64,000 nt of DNA from Apoderus coryli (taxonomy: Eukaryota > Arthropoda > Insecta > Coleoptera > Attelabidae). Every line of letters starts with the position of its first letter. Position 1 is the first letter of the stretch. The translations under genes were made by a program, and so were the position numbers. Positions 54,163 to 64,000 of this stretch are shown here, piece after piece. The notes below the pieces were generated by a model. The model was not told where the DNA came from. It saw nothing but the letters and a program-made list of their open reading frames with translations, and made no database searches. The stretch is taken from contig OU452198.1 in NCBI GenBank assembly GCA_911728435.2, positions 3,100,001 to 3,164,000 on the forward strand. The letters run 5' to 3'.

Positions 54163-56430
54163 TTAATAATAATAATAAATATCTTTATTAACAATAACTT
54201 CAGCAAAAGGAAAAAAAAAAACAATAAAAATAAACAAAGAAGAATTATATATTTTTGATATTCATGTAGGTATCTACTTGCAGATGTGTTTATTGAGTTT
54301 CGTAAAACTCATATCAATAAACGATGAGATAGATAGAAAACAGACAATTAAATTTTATGACTAAAAGGATAGTTTAGGAACATTTGTTAACAAGCTAAAA
54401 TAATATTCACAAAAATATTATATTTCCCAAACTAATAGAAAATATCTATAAAATCACCCAACTAGTATACATAATACCAGTGGCGTGGTGTCTTATTACA
54501 TTATTATACTCCGTTGCTATTCTGTATGAGAACGATTTTTTAAATAAAGTTGTTTTATGAGACGGTATATCACTCAAATTTTTTCTCCTAATGTTCAAAT
54601 TATGAACATCCATTCTGAATGTGAGTTTCCTGAAAAGGTACGGTGGAATTCGTGTGGTAATTATTCTATGAAATAGCATTAGAGAGTGCAGACGTTGTCG
54701 GTTTACCATATTAAGCCATTTCGCATTGTTTGGTGTATAGCTTATTCTTTCAAATTTTCGAATACCAAACATTAATCGCAAGCAAGAGTTCTGTACTTTT
54801 TGTATCCTAGAACGATCCCTTTGAAGCAAACACGGTCCATAGACAAAATCACAATAATTGAATTGTGATAAGACGAGCGAATCACATAGTAATTTTTTTA
54901 GGTTAAAATTTAACCAATGCCGATTTGAGTAAATTAATTTCAATTTTGAATAACTTTTTTGCTGTAAAGAGACATGATCTACAAATTTAAGATTTTCATC
55001 AAGCAGAATACCGAGATTTTTAGCTTTGGAAGCAATAGTTAAAGTGTTGTTCTCTATTTTGATTGGAAAATCAATTTTTGATAAACCACCGAAAAAAACA
55101 CCACTAGGTCTATTGTGATTTATTATGAGAATTTAAGAATTCAACCAATTTTGAGAGGTCTGAATTAATCATGTTTAAAAATTCCATCTGTTTTTCTTTT
55201 GGAAAGAAGCAGTATAATTGCGTATCCTCAGCGTACATATGTACTTTACATATTTCTAAAACGGACGAAAGTTGACAGGTGTAAATGGTAAACAGGAGTG
55301 AACCTAAAACGGATCCTTGTAGTACTCCTTTAGTTAAAGAAGTGGAAGATGAAAGTTGTTCCGAATAAGTGACTTTATGGAACCTATCACGCAGATAATC
55401 CTTCAGAAGCAAAATTGAAGATGAACTAAATCCCAGAAACTGAAACAGTGACAACAGCAAACTATGATTGATCAAATCGAAAGCTTTACTGAAATCTAGA
55501 AGAACTAACACTCCCCAATGTTTTTTATCTAGACTGGATATGATGTCATATGTTATGTTTAATAGAGCTGTTCCACATCTGTACCCAGCTCGAAATCCGG
55601 ACTGGGTTTCAGAAAGTATATCATGGTTTTTTAAGTGTAATCGAATTTGTCGATCCATTATTTTCTCCAGGACTTTCGATAGCGTTGGTAAAACCGTAAT
55701 AGGACGAAATTCGTTGAGCTCTTTAGGTGAGTCAACTTTCGCTAGGGGTATAACACGACCTTCCTTCCATTGATCCGGAAAAACTGAATGCAGCAGACTG
55801 TAATTTATTATGTGCGTTAGATGCGAAATCATAAACGGACATGCAAAATGAATCAGTGTTATATTTAAATCATCACACCCTGTGGCTTTAGTTTTAATAT
55901 TTAATAAAATTTTTGTGACTTCGTATTCACTTACAGTCTCAAACTTAAATTTATTCTGGCCGAAGTCCCTTTTAAGGTTATTTAAATAAAAATCATTCAA
56001 GTTGTTGTCGAGAGGAGAAGTGGAACTAATTATATGGGAAAAGTAATCATTGATTTTATCTGCCGTAGTTGGAAACGGAATATCGAGTCGATTCTTCCGC
56101 GTGTAAACATTTAGGTTACTCAAAACACGTGACGTTTCTTTCGTGGTAGCACTATTAAGCTTTGTAGACATAGAAGCTTTTTTTTCATTGCGAATACTTT
56201 GAGTGGCTAAATTTCGCAGATTTTTGTAATACTCCCAATGACCCAAAACTTTCGATTTTTTCCCACCCAACCCAACCCAAAACTTTCGATTTTTTATATC
56301 TATTGAGAGCCTTATCTCTAAGTCTCATCATAAGTTTTATATTTGATGTTAGCCAAGGTGACGGAGGTTTTTTGAATGTGGACGTTTTAAACGGGGCATG
56401 CTTATCAAACGTTTGAGTTAAATTTGCATT
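54163..56430 (-). mobile_element. CR1/jockey-like non-LTR retrotransposon, 5' truncated
   Basis: A 2.27-kb minus-strand copy with the linker, RT domain, C-terminal region, a 3' UTR and a TTA-repeat tail (54163-54182). A 21-bp sequence (ACCCAAAACTTTCGATTTTTT) occurs twice at about 56239 and 56274, separated by CCCACCCAACCCA, which looks like a local duplication that disrupts the frame. Its protein lacks the FYSxxEF-type C-terminus of the other jockey-like copies, so it is a separate family. Confidence 0.85.
54446..56270 (-). pseudogene. CR1/jockey-like reverse transcriptase, altered active site
   Basis: From 56270: LGHWEYYKNLRNLATQSIRN and RKNRLDIPFPTTADKINDYF (linker), SVFPDQWKEGRVIPLAKVDS, ELNEFRPITVLPTLSKVLEK, SGFRAGYRCGTAL, LLDFSKAFDLINHSLL, GVLQGSVLGSLLFTIYTCQL, then MYAEDTQLY where YADD is expected (D to E at the first catalytic aspartate of the box). 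A stop at 55110 breaks the frame; the thumb appears as KAKNLGILLDENLKF and the end, 54943-54446, as NYCDFVYGPCLLQRDRSRIQ. The GVPQG proline is also changed (GVLQG). These changes and the frame breaks make it inactive. Confidence 0.88.
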
Positions 56431-58489
56431 CCATTAAGGGTAGACAGGTAGCATATCTCAGGAAATAATAGTCGTAGGACAATGGGAAAAAATTCTTTTG
56501 AGGAAATCGACAATTGGAAATCGCTGGAAATAGTTTTTTAGTTCCTAACTATACCGCTAGGGGGCGTAATAGATACAGTAATGCGAAAAATGCATTTTTA
56601 TTGAAAATTTCGCAATATAAGTTAAAAAAACAATACTACCACAGTAATGCTACTGAAATTTGGCATGTTTTTGGTGTATCACTTTTGATTGTGCGGCTTG
56701 AAATAAAGGCAGCAGGGAAGAACGAAATTTTACCTATGATAATGTCTATAACTTTGGTTTGGCTTAACCGTATTGATCAATCTAATTTTTGTTTAGCCTT
56801 GCCGATGAAGAAAAAGAATATTTCAAATCATAACTGTTTTTGGGGCTCCGCTAGATGTCGCTATTTGCAACTCCTAAGGTTTTTTTAATTTTTCTTTAAA
56901 AACTTAAATGGAATGATACAAATATTTTATCAAAAATGAAAAGTAAATTGAATTTGCAACAAAAAAGTCCCAAACCGCACATGAAAATCTTTATTCGTTT
57001 CAGAGTTATGGCCAAAAGAATGCTGTTCACCAATATTCGTTGAAAAATCATGTACTCGTATCTTTAATTAATTTAATTTAATTTTTAAGTTGATAAAAAT
57101 AATCGTTTAATATTGTGACGAGCTCATAACAAGAGCGAAACGAATTCGTCAGTACCTGTCGACCCATGCCTCGGTCTGGTTTCTATCGAATTAGACTGGG
57201 GCCCTGCTAAATTAAACAAAAAAAAATTCCTTGTGTAGGTAAAGCCAACATTTTAGTCCGCTTTGCCACGAAATTATTTTCATTTATTATATTTACGGAC
57301 ATGAAATCCTCTTAATTTAATATTGTGTTCATTTGATAAAATAAATATTATATTTTAGTTTGTCAAAATTGATTTATAAATTGTCAAAAAGCACTGGTAA
57401 AATATAATGTAATGTAATGTCAACCAAATATATTCTTGACATAATAACCTGTCAATTGTACAGAGCACACCTGATTATTTTCCGGACAATAAACAAATAT
57501 GGTTGATGGATTCCAGTAACCGAAATTTAGGTTTTAAACCGACATATCTCAAGATCGGCTAATCATGAACCTATCCATTTTTGAAATCAGATCAAAAAGG
57601 TAATATATACGGTTTTCCATTTAAAATATAACGCCTAATTAATTTGTTCAATTTTCAAATTCATTTTTTCAATTCCAATAGTTCTAAAAGATACTAAAGC
57701 TACTAGGTGGGTGTCAAAATATAATGAATAACCCTGTACATAATGACATATATCCATGTTAATTAAAACAGAAAATTGTAAAAGTGTAATCTGAAAATTG
57801 TGCCGGAAGCTATGCGGAATTAAATTCAACAAACTAACCTATACGACCCACTACCTAAACAGAGAAGCAAACTGTATGAAGGAACATACGTATAATCAGG
57901 GTAGTTAATATATATTATATTAACAACAGCATCGCGTAGAAACAAAAAAAAAAACAGAAACAGTTACAAAAGGAACTTAATCGAAATTCATCTGTGTGGA
58001 GGTAAACCCTCTGTTTCTGAGTGTGTTTACCAGCATGTCAAAATACATTTAAACTTTCAGATTCAGTAACACCGCTAAAGGCTACTTCATATTTAATCTA
58101 GTTACTATTTTTAAAAGATAAATTAATATTCCTACTCTAAACAAATTGAAAATATAGGAACGTAAATGTTTGTTATACTCAGGCCAAGCCAGATTTATAA
58201 AATTGTGTTGTTTTTTTTTCTGAAGTTTTTATAAGTAATATAGAAACTTACCAGTGTATTCAAATATCATTATCTAGTCTAAATTCCACGATCCTATCAG
58301 GCGCGAAACAGGTTTCAATTTTAATACATTTGTTTGGTATTCGTTGGACGCTAGCAGACCAAAGCAACTATCCTTCATGACGAACTGGACGTATGTTGTT
58401 TGACATGCAGATAGCCCTTTAGAATCTCATTCTCCAACCTAAATTTCACGACCCAATCAGTCGTGGAACAGGGTATTATTTGAGCGTTA
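56431..58489. other. No gene recognised
   Basis: AT-rich DNA. The stretch 56560-56890 has an open frame of 124 residues without family motifs. Bases 57125-57235 are GC-richer (CCTGTCGACCCATGCCTCGG) and unexplained. Confidence 0.4.
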
Positions 58490-58760
58490 TGCGTCGTTTT
58501 GCCTGAAGATATTTCCCAGAATTGTGGAAAGATTTTTGCAAGACGATAATGCACTGCATTGATGCGTATTATTCACCTGATTTAGCACCATCTAACTTCT
58601 GGTTATTCAGTAAAATGGGAGACTTCTTCGGGAACACCGTTTTGTATCGACTGAAGAGATACAAGCGGAATCGAGGGAGGGTTGAAGGTTGTTCCGAAAG
58701 AGGAGTTTAAGTGAAATGTGTCGGAAGGAGATTAATTTGAAGGCGACAAAATTGTTTTGT
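58490..58760 (+). pseudogene. Mariner transposase fragment, C-terminal end
   Basis: Around 58525-58620 the plus strand reads FLQDDNALH (second catalytic D region), then YYSPDLAPSNFWLFSKMGDF, the SPDLAP motif with the third catalytic aspartate. A frame shift lies between. The tail reads like a transposase C-terminus followed by a stop at about 58710. The N-terminal two thirds are missing and no inverted repeats were found. Confidence 0.75.
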
Positions 58761-58809
58761 GACGAATTAATAAAGATTTTGATTTTTCTTTTTCTAACAA
58801 AAATCTCAT

Positions 58810-60195
58810 TTACCTATATTTGATCACGTTATTGTGAGTCGATATCTGGAATACCGACCGAAACAAGAAAAAATCAAACCATGGATGAACTTGATGAATG
58901 AACGCCGACTTGTTAAAAGCCAGCATGATAAATATAAAGAACTGAACCGCACTATTAAGAGAAAAATAAGGGAAGCTAAAGAGAAATGGACTCGAGAACA
59001 ATGCGACGAGGCTGAAAGACTTCATCAGCTGGCATGACTCTTTTAACTTCCATAGAAAGGTAAAGGAAATAACTGGAGCAGGCATAAGAACAGCCTTGCC
59101 GTCACTGAGAAATCAGCAGGGAAGACCGATACTGACGAACTGAAAGAAGTTTGGAGGAATTACGCAGAGACACTATTCAAGGACCTTCGTACAAATAACC
59201 CCACACACACTACCGAAAATATGAGCGGTCCAAAAATTCTCGAATCTGAAGTCAAATACGCAATAAGCTGTATGAAGAATGGTAAAAGTCCGGGACATGA
59301 CGACATATATGCAGAAGTTTTGAAACAAATAAATATCAAACATCTTACATATCTCTTCAACGTGATATATGACTCTGCACAGATCCCCAGGGACTGGTTG
59401 AGGTCTACATTTGTTGCCATTTCACAAAAAGCAAACCCAAGAAACTGCGAAGACTACAGGCTGATAAGCTTGATGAGCCACACGCTCAAAGCGTTCCTTC
59501 GAGTAATTCACTCAAGAATCTACAGAAAGTGTGAAGATATGAGTGGTGACACTCAGTTTGGATTTATCAAGGGACTTGGTACCAGAGAGGCTCTCTTCTC
59601 AATGAAATTGATGATGAATGAAATGATAAATGAAAAGTGGGAATGTGATGAAGAGGTGAAGGGAAGAATTGGACGCGCGAAGACAACCTTCTTTAAACTC
59701 AAGAATATACTTCTTCACAGAAATATGCCACTACACACTCGAATACGTGTAGTACAGTGTTATGTATGGCCAATTGTATTGTACGGTGTTGAAACTTGGT
59801 CACTTAAAGCCAGAACGCTAAATCGGATCGAAGCGATGTGGACACTCCGCCGATTGCTGCGTATTCCCTGGACAGCCCACACAACTAATGATGAAGTTCT
59901 ACGAAGAGCTGGCATAGAAAGACATGTGTTGGACACGGTAAAGTGTCATATCTGGAGCATATACTGCTGAGAGGACCTCGCTACTAATACTGCAAGGAAA
60001 GATCGAAGGTAGAAGGGGGCCAGGTCGAAAACTCTTGGCTTCGCAATATAAGAAACTGGTGTGGTATACTGGATGCCGCAACCATTTTTAGACAGGCTGA
60101 GGAGGGCACCCTAGCTATTCTGTGAACATAGAATGGACAAATGATCGCCGACGTGCGGCATAGCACATGGCACCCGAAGACGAAGAAGAAGTAGT
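58810..60195 (+). mobile_element. RTE-like non-LTR retrotransposon, 5' truncated, internally deleted
   Basis: The copy starts after the endonuclease region, covers the linker and the first part of RT, lacks the catalytic centre, resumes in the thumb/C-terminal part, and ends with a GAAGAC/GAAGAAGAAG tail at about 60175-60193. Short 3' UTR and a simple-repeat tail of this kind are usual for RTE-clade elements. Confidence 0.8.
58822..59970 (+). pseudogene. RTE-like reverse transcriptase with deleted catalytic core
   Basis: Linker: KQEKIKPWMNLMNERRLVKS, NRTIKRKIREAKEKW, with a stop at about 59035 and frame changes to 59220. Then 59221-59970 in one frame: KYAISCMKNGKSPGHDDIYA, LKQINIKHLTYLFNVIYDSA, DWLRSTFVAISQKANPRNCE, QFGFIKGLGTREALFSMKL, NEMINEKWECDEEVKGRIGR, where about 120 residues holding the DxxKAFD, PQG and YADD motifs are missing, and then RTLNRIEAMWTLRRLLRIPW and NDEVLRRAGIERH. 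The join is in frame, so this deleted copy still has a long open frame. It cannot polymerise. Confidence 0.88.
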
Positions 60196-60558
60196 GAGTA
60201 TCGAAATCGACCGCACCCTGAGGCAGTGCCGTCAGCTTGGGGAGAATTCAACGCCATATAGGCTTAGTTTCATGGTCACTATCAAATAAAATAAGATTGT
60301 TTTTATTTTATTTCAAACCTATTCAGACTATAGAAATAAAAAACCTTGTATAGGTATATTTTTTTATTTTTTTATTTTATTTTATTCACACCTCAAGCCA
60401 ATCGTGTAATTGGATAGGGTCGTCATTACAAAGATACTATATTCTAGTTACAACAAATAGATAAAATCTTTCTATAAATACACGAATACATTAAATATTA
60501 AAACATACCACTATAACACACAAGAGTATAAGGTAACAATCACATATACATTAACAGC

Positions 60559-63390
60559 TCAAGCGCTGAAAAACTCCGTCAAACTGTAGAAACACTTGTC
60601 AACTAAATACTTTTTAAGTTTCGTTTTGAATATATTTTCCGTTTTGGACAGTTTTATATGCTCAGGTATTTTATTAAAAATATAAGAACCTGCACATATT
60701 GGAGACTTCTTGTACATCGTTAGGTTATATTTGTCAATATAAATCTTATCTCTATTCCGCGTCGAGTAACTATGAGTAGCCCGCCTCAATCCAGATTGCA
60801 TTTTAAAAACATGCATTGCTATGTTCAATATATAAACACACGGTAGAGTCAATATCTTTTGATTTTTAAAGGTTTCCCTACACGATTCGAGATATTTCAG
60901 ATTAAATATTTTTCGGATAATTCTCTTTTGAAGAATAAATATTCGATTAACATCCACACTCTGTCCCCACACAACAATACCGTAACATAATCTAGAATAT
61001 GCAAGTGCATAATAAACACTCAAGAGAGCCCTTGTGGTTAAGGAATTTTTCAATATAGACACAGCAAAGAACGTGCGATCAAGCTCCGAACACAGCTGAT
61101 CAATATGATGAGACCAACTTAGGTGCTCATCCAACACAATACCTAAGAATTTAGTTTTTTCAGAATATTTTATGGGATATGAATTTAAATGTAAATTTAA
61201 GTCGAATTTAACATCTCTCATTTTAGTTCTAAACATAACACAAGCTGTTTTTTCTGGGTTAATAATCAATTTATTTTTGTAACACCATTGACTAAAATCA
61301 TGTAGTTTATTATTAGTTTTGCATTCCAGCTCCCGCACATCCAATGCCGATATTACCATTGAGGTATCGTCTGCAAACATGCATATTTTTTCAGTTTTTA
61401 TTTCAGACGACAAATCATTTACATAGAGCAAGAATATCAATGGCCCCAGAACGCTCCCCTGCGGGGTTCCTATATCGACATTGTACCTTTTAGAGAAAGA
61501 GTTTCCAACCTTCACAATCAAATGTCTATTACTCAGGTAAGAAATAAACCAGTCGTTTATTTTTCCCCTTATACCAAGGTTTGATAACTTTCGACCAACA
61601 AAGGAAATATCTATGGTATCAAAGGCACTTGTGAGGTCAAAGAAAATTCCCAGCAAGTAAAGACTAGCATCTAAGCAATTATAAACATACTGCACAAAGT
61701 CCACAACTGCGGTCTCTGTAGAATGACGTGCTCTAAACCCATGTTGATCATTCGAAAATAGATTATTTTTATTCAGGAACCCTCTGACACGGTCAGACAC
61801 AGCCTTTTCAATAATTTTGGAAAGTATGCTCAACAATGATATTGGCCTATAGTTGTTTATGTCATGTATATCACTCTTTTTGTATATAGGTATAATCAAA
61901 GAAGTCTTAAGTCTAGAGGGAAAGATACCAGTGGCAATAGACTTATTTATTATAAGGACCAAATTCCTTGAAAATTCATCAGAACAAGATTTAACAATTC
62001 TAACTGACAACTCGTCTATACCCACTGACCTTTTATTTGGTAAATTTGTAATAATTGTCTTAATTTCATCAAAAGTTACTGGAAAGAAGTACAAGCTTTT
62101 ATTGGTGCTGGGACAAACAGTGCAATCATCGGAGAGAACTTGAAAGTGTGATTTAACCTTCTCGTGTATGTTTGTCGAGAAATGATGACCAAACACCGAA
62201 GTTAACTCGTTAGGATCTGATACTTTTACACCGTCCACATTAAGAGTTATATTCTGTTTTTTCCTTGTTCTATTTAAATTTTCATTCACAAGAGACCATA
62301 TAGCCTTTGTGTCGGTAGCTCTTACCATGTTATTTTGAATACGTTCACGTTTTATGTCATTATTATACTGTTTTTTCTGAATTTTGTAATGCTCTTTTAT
62401 TACTGTATCATTAGACATCTTGCTTATATTATGAAGCTCCACCAAATTTTCCCGCTGTCGTATAAGATTCTCAGAAAATCTAATTTTTTTTATTTTGTTT
62501 TTATTAGTGCTAAAACTACGCGTAACTCTAGGGAAAGATATCTCAAAAATATTGTATACATTTTGCCAAAAAAATTCAAAATAATTGTCAATATTAGCTT
62601 CCTCATAATTCTCCAAGAGCTCATACATATTTTGGAAACGATTCTTAAATTCCCTTATTGTATTATCGTTTATAATTCGTCGCTCGACCGTCTCACGGCA
62701 GTCCCGATCATGACTATGGTTGGTTTCATCTGCCCTCTTAAGACATTCGATAGTCTGTGCAGTATGATCAGACAGCGCCGGATCATGTACTACACAGTTG
62801 ATACTTAGATCATTAGTTATGACATAATCGATTGCGCTTTCAACCATTAGACCATTCAAATTAGCAATTCTAGTCGGCTCTTTTATAAGTGATTTTAACT
62901 GAAAGCTGTCTATTAAGTCACGCAGTATGTTACTCTCTAAAGAAACCCTTAATCCATCTACATTTAAGTCACCGCAAACATAAGTAAATTTAAAGCCCTT
63001 CGCTGAAAACTCAAAGATGTCCGAAAGAACACCTATGAAATCCACAAAGTCAGCAGTAGGCGGTCTGTATATAGCTACAATACAACAGTCCCCATATGAG
63101 ACAGCGGAACACTCAATCGTTCTCTCCAACGATAAACCGTTAATATAAACAACCGGTCTACAGTCACTCGCAATGTCATCCCTAACAAAAATTGCACTCC
63201 CACCGTGCGTATTTATTTTTTGTCTTGAAAAATATGAAACCAATTTATAATTTCTAAGTTGTAACATTTCAATATTATTACCAGCAATCCAGTGCTCCGT
63301 CATGCAAAAGACATCAGGACCATGCTCACTCAAAAACATTTCTACATTTAGCAATTTATTCGTCAAGCACTGTATGTTGATGTGAGTCAT
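60559..63390 (-). CDS. ORF2: apurinic-type endonuclease and reverse transcriptase
   Basis: An open frame of about 943 residues from ATG at 63390-63388. Endonuclease (residues 1-210): INIQCLTNK, MTEHW with the metal-binding E, GGSAIFVRD, AIYRPP, VCGDLNVDG (GDxN), SAIDYVITN and LSDHT carry the expected catalytic residues. RT: NNYRPISLLSILSKIIEKAV (about 513), FFDLTSAFDTIDISFV (about 585), IGTPQGSVLGPLIFLLYVND (about 642) and FADD in ICMFADDTSMV (about 672). The C-terminus ends VDKCFYSLTEFFSA. The protein nicks target DNA and primes reverse transcription there. The same frame is open upstream to 63525 without an ATG, so the start may be non-AUG or depend on translation coupled to ORF1. Complete and probably functional by eye. 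Confidence 0.92.
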   Translation of the reverse strand: MTHINIQCLTNKLLNVEMFLSEHGPDVFCMTEHWIAGNNIEMLQLRNYKLVSYFSRQKINTHGGSAIFVRDDIASDCRPVVYINGLSLERTIECSAVSYGDCCIVAIYRPPTADFVDFIGVLSDIFEFSAKGFKFTYVCGDLNVDGLRVSLESNILRDLIDSFQLKSLIKEPTRIANLNGLMVESAIDYVITNDLSINCVVHDPALSDHTAQTIECLKRADETNHSHDRDCRETVERRIINDNTIREFKNRFQNMYELLENYEEANIDNYFEFFWQNVYNIFEISFPRVTRSFSTNKNKIKKIRFSENLIRQRENLVELHNISKMSNDTVIKEHYKIQKKQYNNDIKRERIQNNMVRATDTKAIWSLVNENLNRTRKKQNITLNVDGVKVSDPNELTSVFGHHFSTNIHEKVKSHFQVLSDDCTVCPSTNKSLYFFPVTFDEIKTIITNLPNKRSVGIDELSVRIVKSCSDEFSRNLVLIINKSIATGIFPSRLKTSLIIPIYKKSDIHDINNYRPISLLSILSKIIEKAVSDRVRGFLNKNNLFSNDQHGFRARHSTETAVVDFVQYVYNCLDASLYLLGIFFDLTSAFDTIDISFVGRKLSNLGIRGKINDWFISYLSNRHLIVKVGNSFSKRYNVDIGTPQGSVLGPLIFLLYVNDLSSEIKTEKICMFADDTSMVISALDVRELECKTNNKLHDFSQWCYKNKLIINPEKTACVMFRTKMRDVKFDLNLHLNSYPIKYSEKTKFLGIVLDEHLSWSHHIDQLCSELDRTFFAVSILKNSLTTRALLSVYYALAYSRLCYGIVVWGQSVDVNRIFILQKRIIRKIFNLKYLESCRETFKNQKILTLPCVYILNIAMHVFKMQSGLRRATHSYSTRNRDKIYIDKYNLTMYKKSPICAGSYIFNKIPEHIKLSKTENIFKTKLKKYLVDKCFYSLTEFFSA

Positions 63391-63469
63391 CTTAAAGCAA
63401 GGACAATTTAACGTGGGGTTACCAGAGTGCGAGCGAATGTCAAGCGGATGGTCATTGTACAATATATCA

Positions 63470-64000
63470 CTAACTAAGGACCGATTGCATTCTATGACGA
63501 AAAAAATCAGGTTCAGTGATAATCTTCAAGATATGACTAGAAATCAAACGTTTACCCCAGTATGTTAAGGAAGGCCACCCAGAATGAGTAAAATGTCTCG
63601 AGCTCACAATCGAATTTACGTTTATGTATAATACATTTGTGAGATTATTATTTGTGACAAGCGTTTCATAGTTTTTGATGTTAAATTCATCTACCAGTTT
63701 ATTCAGTATTTGAATGTTTCCCCATAATGGTGCGGAAAAAAATACAAGATTTGTCTTTAAACTAACCCTAAGTAGATTATCAGAACACACACTCTGTATC
63801 GGTCTACCACAAAACACATTCAAGATACCCCCAAAGACCACAACATAATCATTCGTATCAAAGTCTGCTGTAAGTGCCAGAATATCCTCAGCAAGATCAT
63901 CTATTCGCGCATTGTGCTTTATAATCGATAGGGAACTCAACTTTCCTCCAGATAACCTATTTATTATATTAACAATATTGGTTGCAGTACCGTCTCCAAG
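63470..64000 (-). CDS. ORF1 C-terminal part: SGNH/GDSL-esterase-like, open at window edge
   Basis: The frame is open from the window edge to a TAG at 63472-63470. It reads LGDGTATNIVNIINRLSGGK at the edge (block I, GDS changed to GDG), then NDYVVVFGGILNVFCGRP (where GGTND is usual in block III), and near the end HFTHSGWPSLTYWGKRLI, matching the HFT-x-HGLHLN-x-x-GK block of ORF1 esterase domains in CR1/jockey-like elements. Several catalytic positions look altered (S of block I, ND of block III), so enzymatic activity is doubtful while the fold may persist. Such ORF1 proteins package element RNA. The stop lies 8 bp upstream of a TTG and 80 bp upstream of the first ORF2 ATG. Confidence 0.75.
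   Translation of the reverse strand, partial: LGDGTATNIVNIINRLSGGKLSSLSIIKHNARIDDLAEDILALTADFDTNDYVVVFGGILNVFCGRPIQSVCSDNLLRVSLKTNLVFFSAPLWGNIQILNKLVDEFNIKNYETLVTNNNLTNVLYINVNSIVSSRHFTHSGWPSLTYWGKRLISSHILKIITEPDFFRHRMQSVLS

Larger units (their letters stand above)
60360..64000 (-). mobile_element. Jockey-like non-LTR retrotransposon, nearly intact, running off the window
   Basis: The best-preserved element of the window. From the right edge it has an ORF1 with SGNH-esterase-like motifs (63470-64000, 5' end not in view), ORF2 with endonuclease and reverse transcriptase (60559-63390), a 3' UTR of about 200 bp and an A-rich tail (about 60360-60385 on the plus strand appears as a T-rich run). 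ORF2 has no frame break over 2.8 kb and intact catalytic motifs. It may be, or very recently was, capable of transposition. Confidence 0.85.

Noticed and set aside
56514..56888. 124-residue plus-strand open frame as a gene
   Set aside because: No recognisable motif, AT-rich codon use like its surroundings, and no neighbouring exon signal.
61853..62808. Plus-strand open frames opposite ORF2 of the right-edge element
   Set aside because: They are antisense shadows of the endonuclease/RT gene.
1..64000. CRISPR array, operon or prokaryotic defence system
   Set aside because: The window is eukaryotic (non-LTR retroelements, mariners, splice-like signals); the only regular repeats are the 40-bp minisatellite, which has no spacers, and the ~140-bp satellite.

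Overview
The window looks like AT-rich arthropod (probably insect, perhaps beetle) nuclear DNA. It is almost entirely transposable elements and their remains. No complete host gene is recognisable. The only host-like coding pieces are a MADF-domain fragment (43829-44065, minus) and an unidentified, frameshifted, GC-richer coding island (24578-24925, plus). The insect assignment is an inference from the mix of element families: mariner transposases with a DUF4817-like N-terminus, an R1-like element, jockey/CR1-like elements whose ORF1 is SGNH-esterase-like, an RTE-like element, a Crypton-like tyrosine recombinase and hammerhead-bearing Penelope-like sequences.

Layout. 1-5 kb: a broken copy of a tyrosine-recombinase element at the left edge, a jockey-like remnant, and an R1-like fragment with a 14-bp target duplication inside an older repeat. 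6-9.3 kb: a jockey-like element whose 3' UTR is split by a 1.27-kb mariner. 10-12.2 kb: an inverted array of degenerate ~140-bp repeats, then a foldback carrying two hammerhead-like cores. 13-19 kb: three reverse-transcriptase fragments, one with an RNase H domain. 20-24.3 kb: hammerhead-like repeats, a deleted mariner with perfect 20-bp inverted repeats, and a transposon with ~315-bp inverted repeats, one of which has received a 106-bp hammerhead-bearing insertion. 24.5-32 kb: the unknown coding island, a tRNA-like repeat, a 40-bp minisatellite and relatives of the 140-bp repeat. 32.3-34.6 kb: a nested stack of two inverted-repeat transposons and a Penelope-like insertion, beside a mariner fragment. 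35.2-38.8 kb: two closely related tyrosine-recombinase elements in direct orientation, one near full length and one an internal-deletion derivative. 41-50 kb: mariner and reverse-transcriptase fragments around the MADF piece, including a 2.1-kb jockey-like element. 50.8-53.3 kb: another hammerhead repeat unit, a second tRNA-like copy and a DDE transposase scrap. 54-64 kb: a CR1/jockey-like element, an RTE-like element, and at the right edge the best-preserved element of the window, with SGNH-like ORF1, endonuclease and an intact FADD reverse transcriptase.

The most interesting signals are a series of hammerhead-ribozyme cores in short retroelement copies, and the tyrosine-recombinase family (three copies, one an internal-deletion derivative, with a long foldback at the 3' end). 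Coordinates of element ends are precise where inverted repeats or target duplications are visible, and otherwise approximate. All homology statements come from motif recognition by eye, not from database searches.
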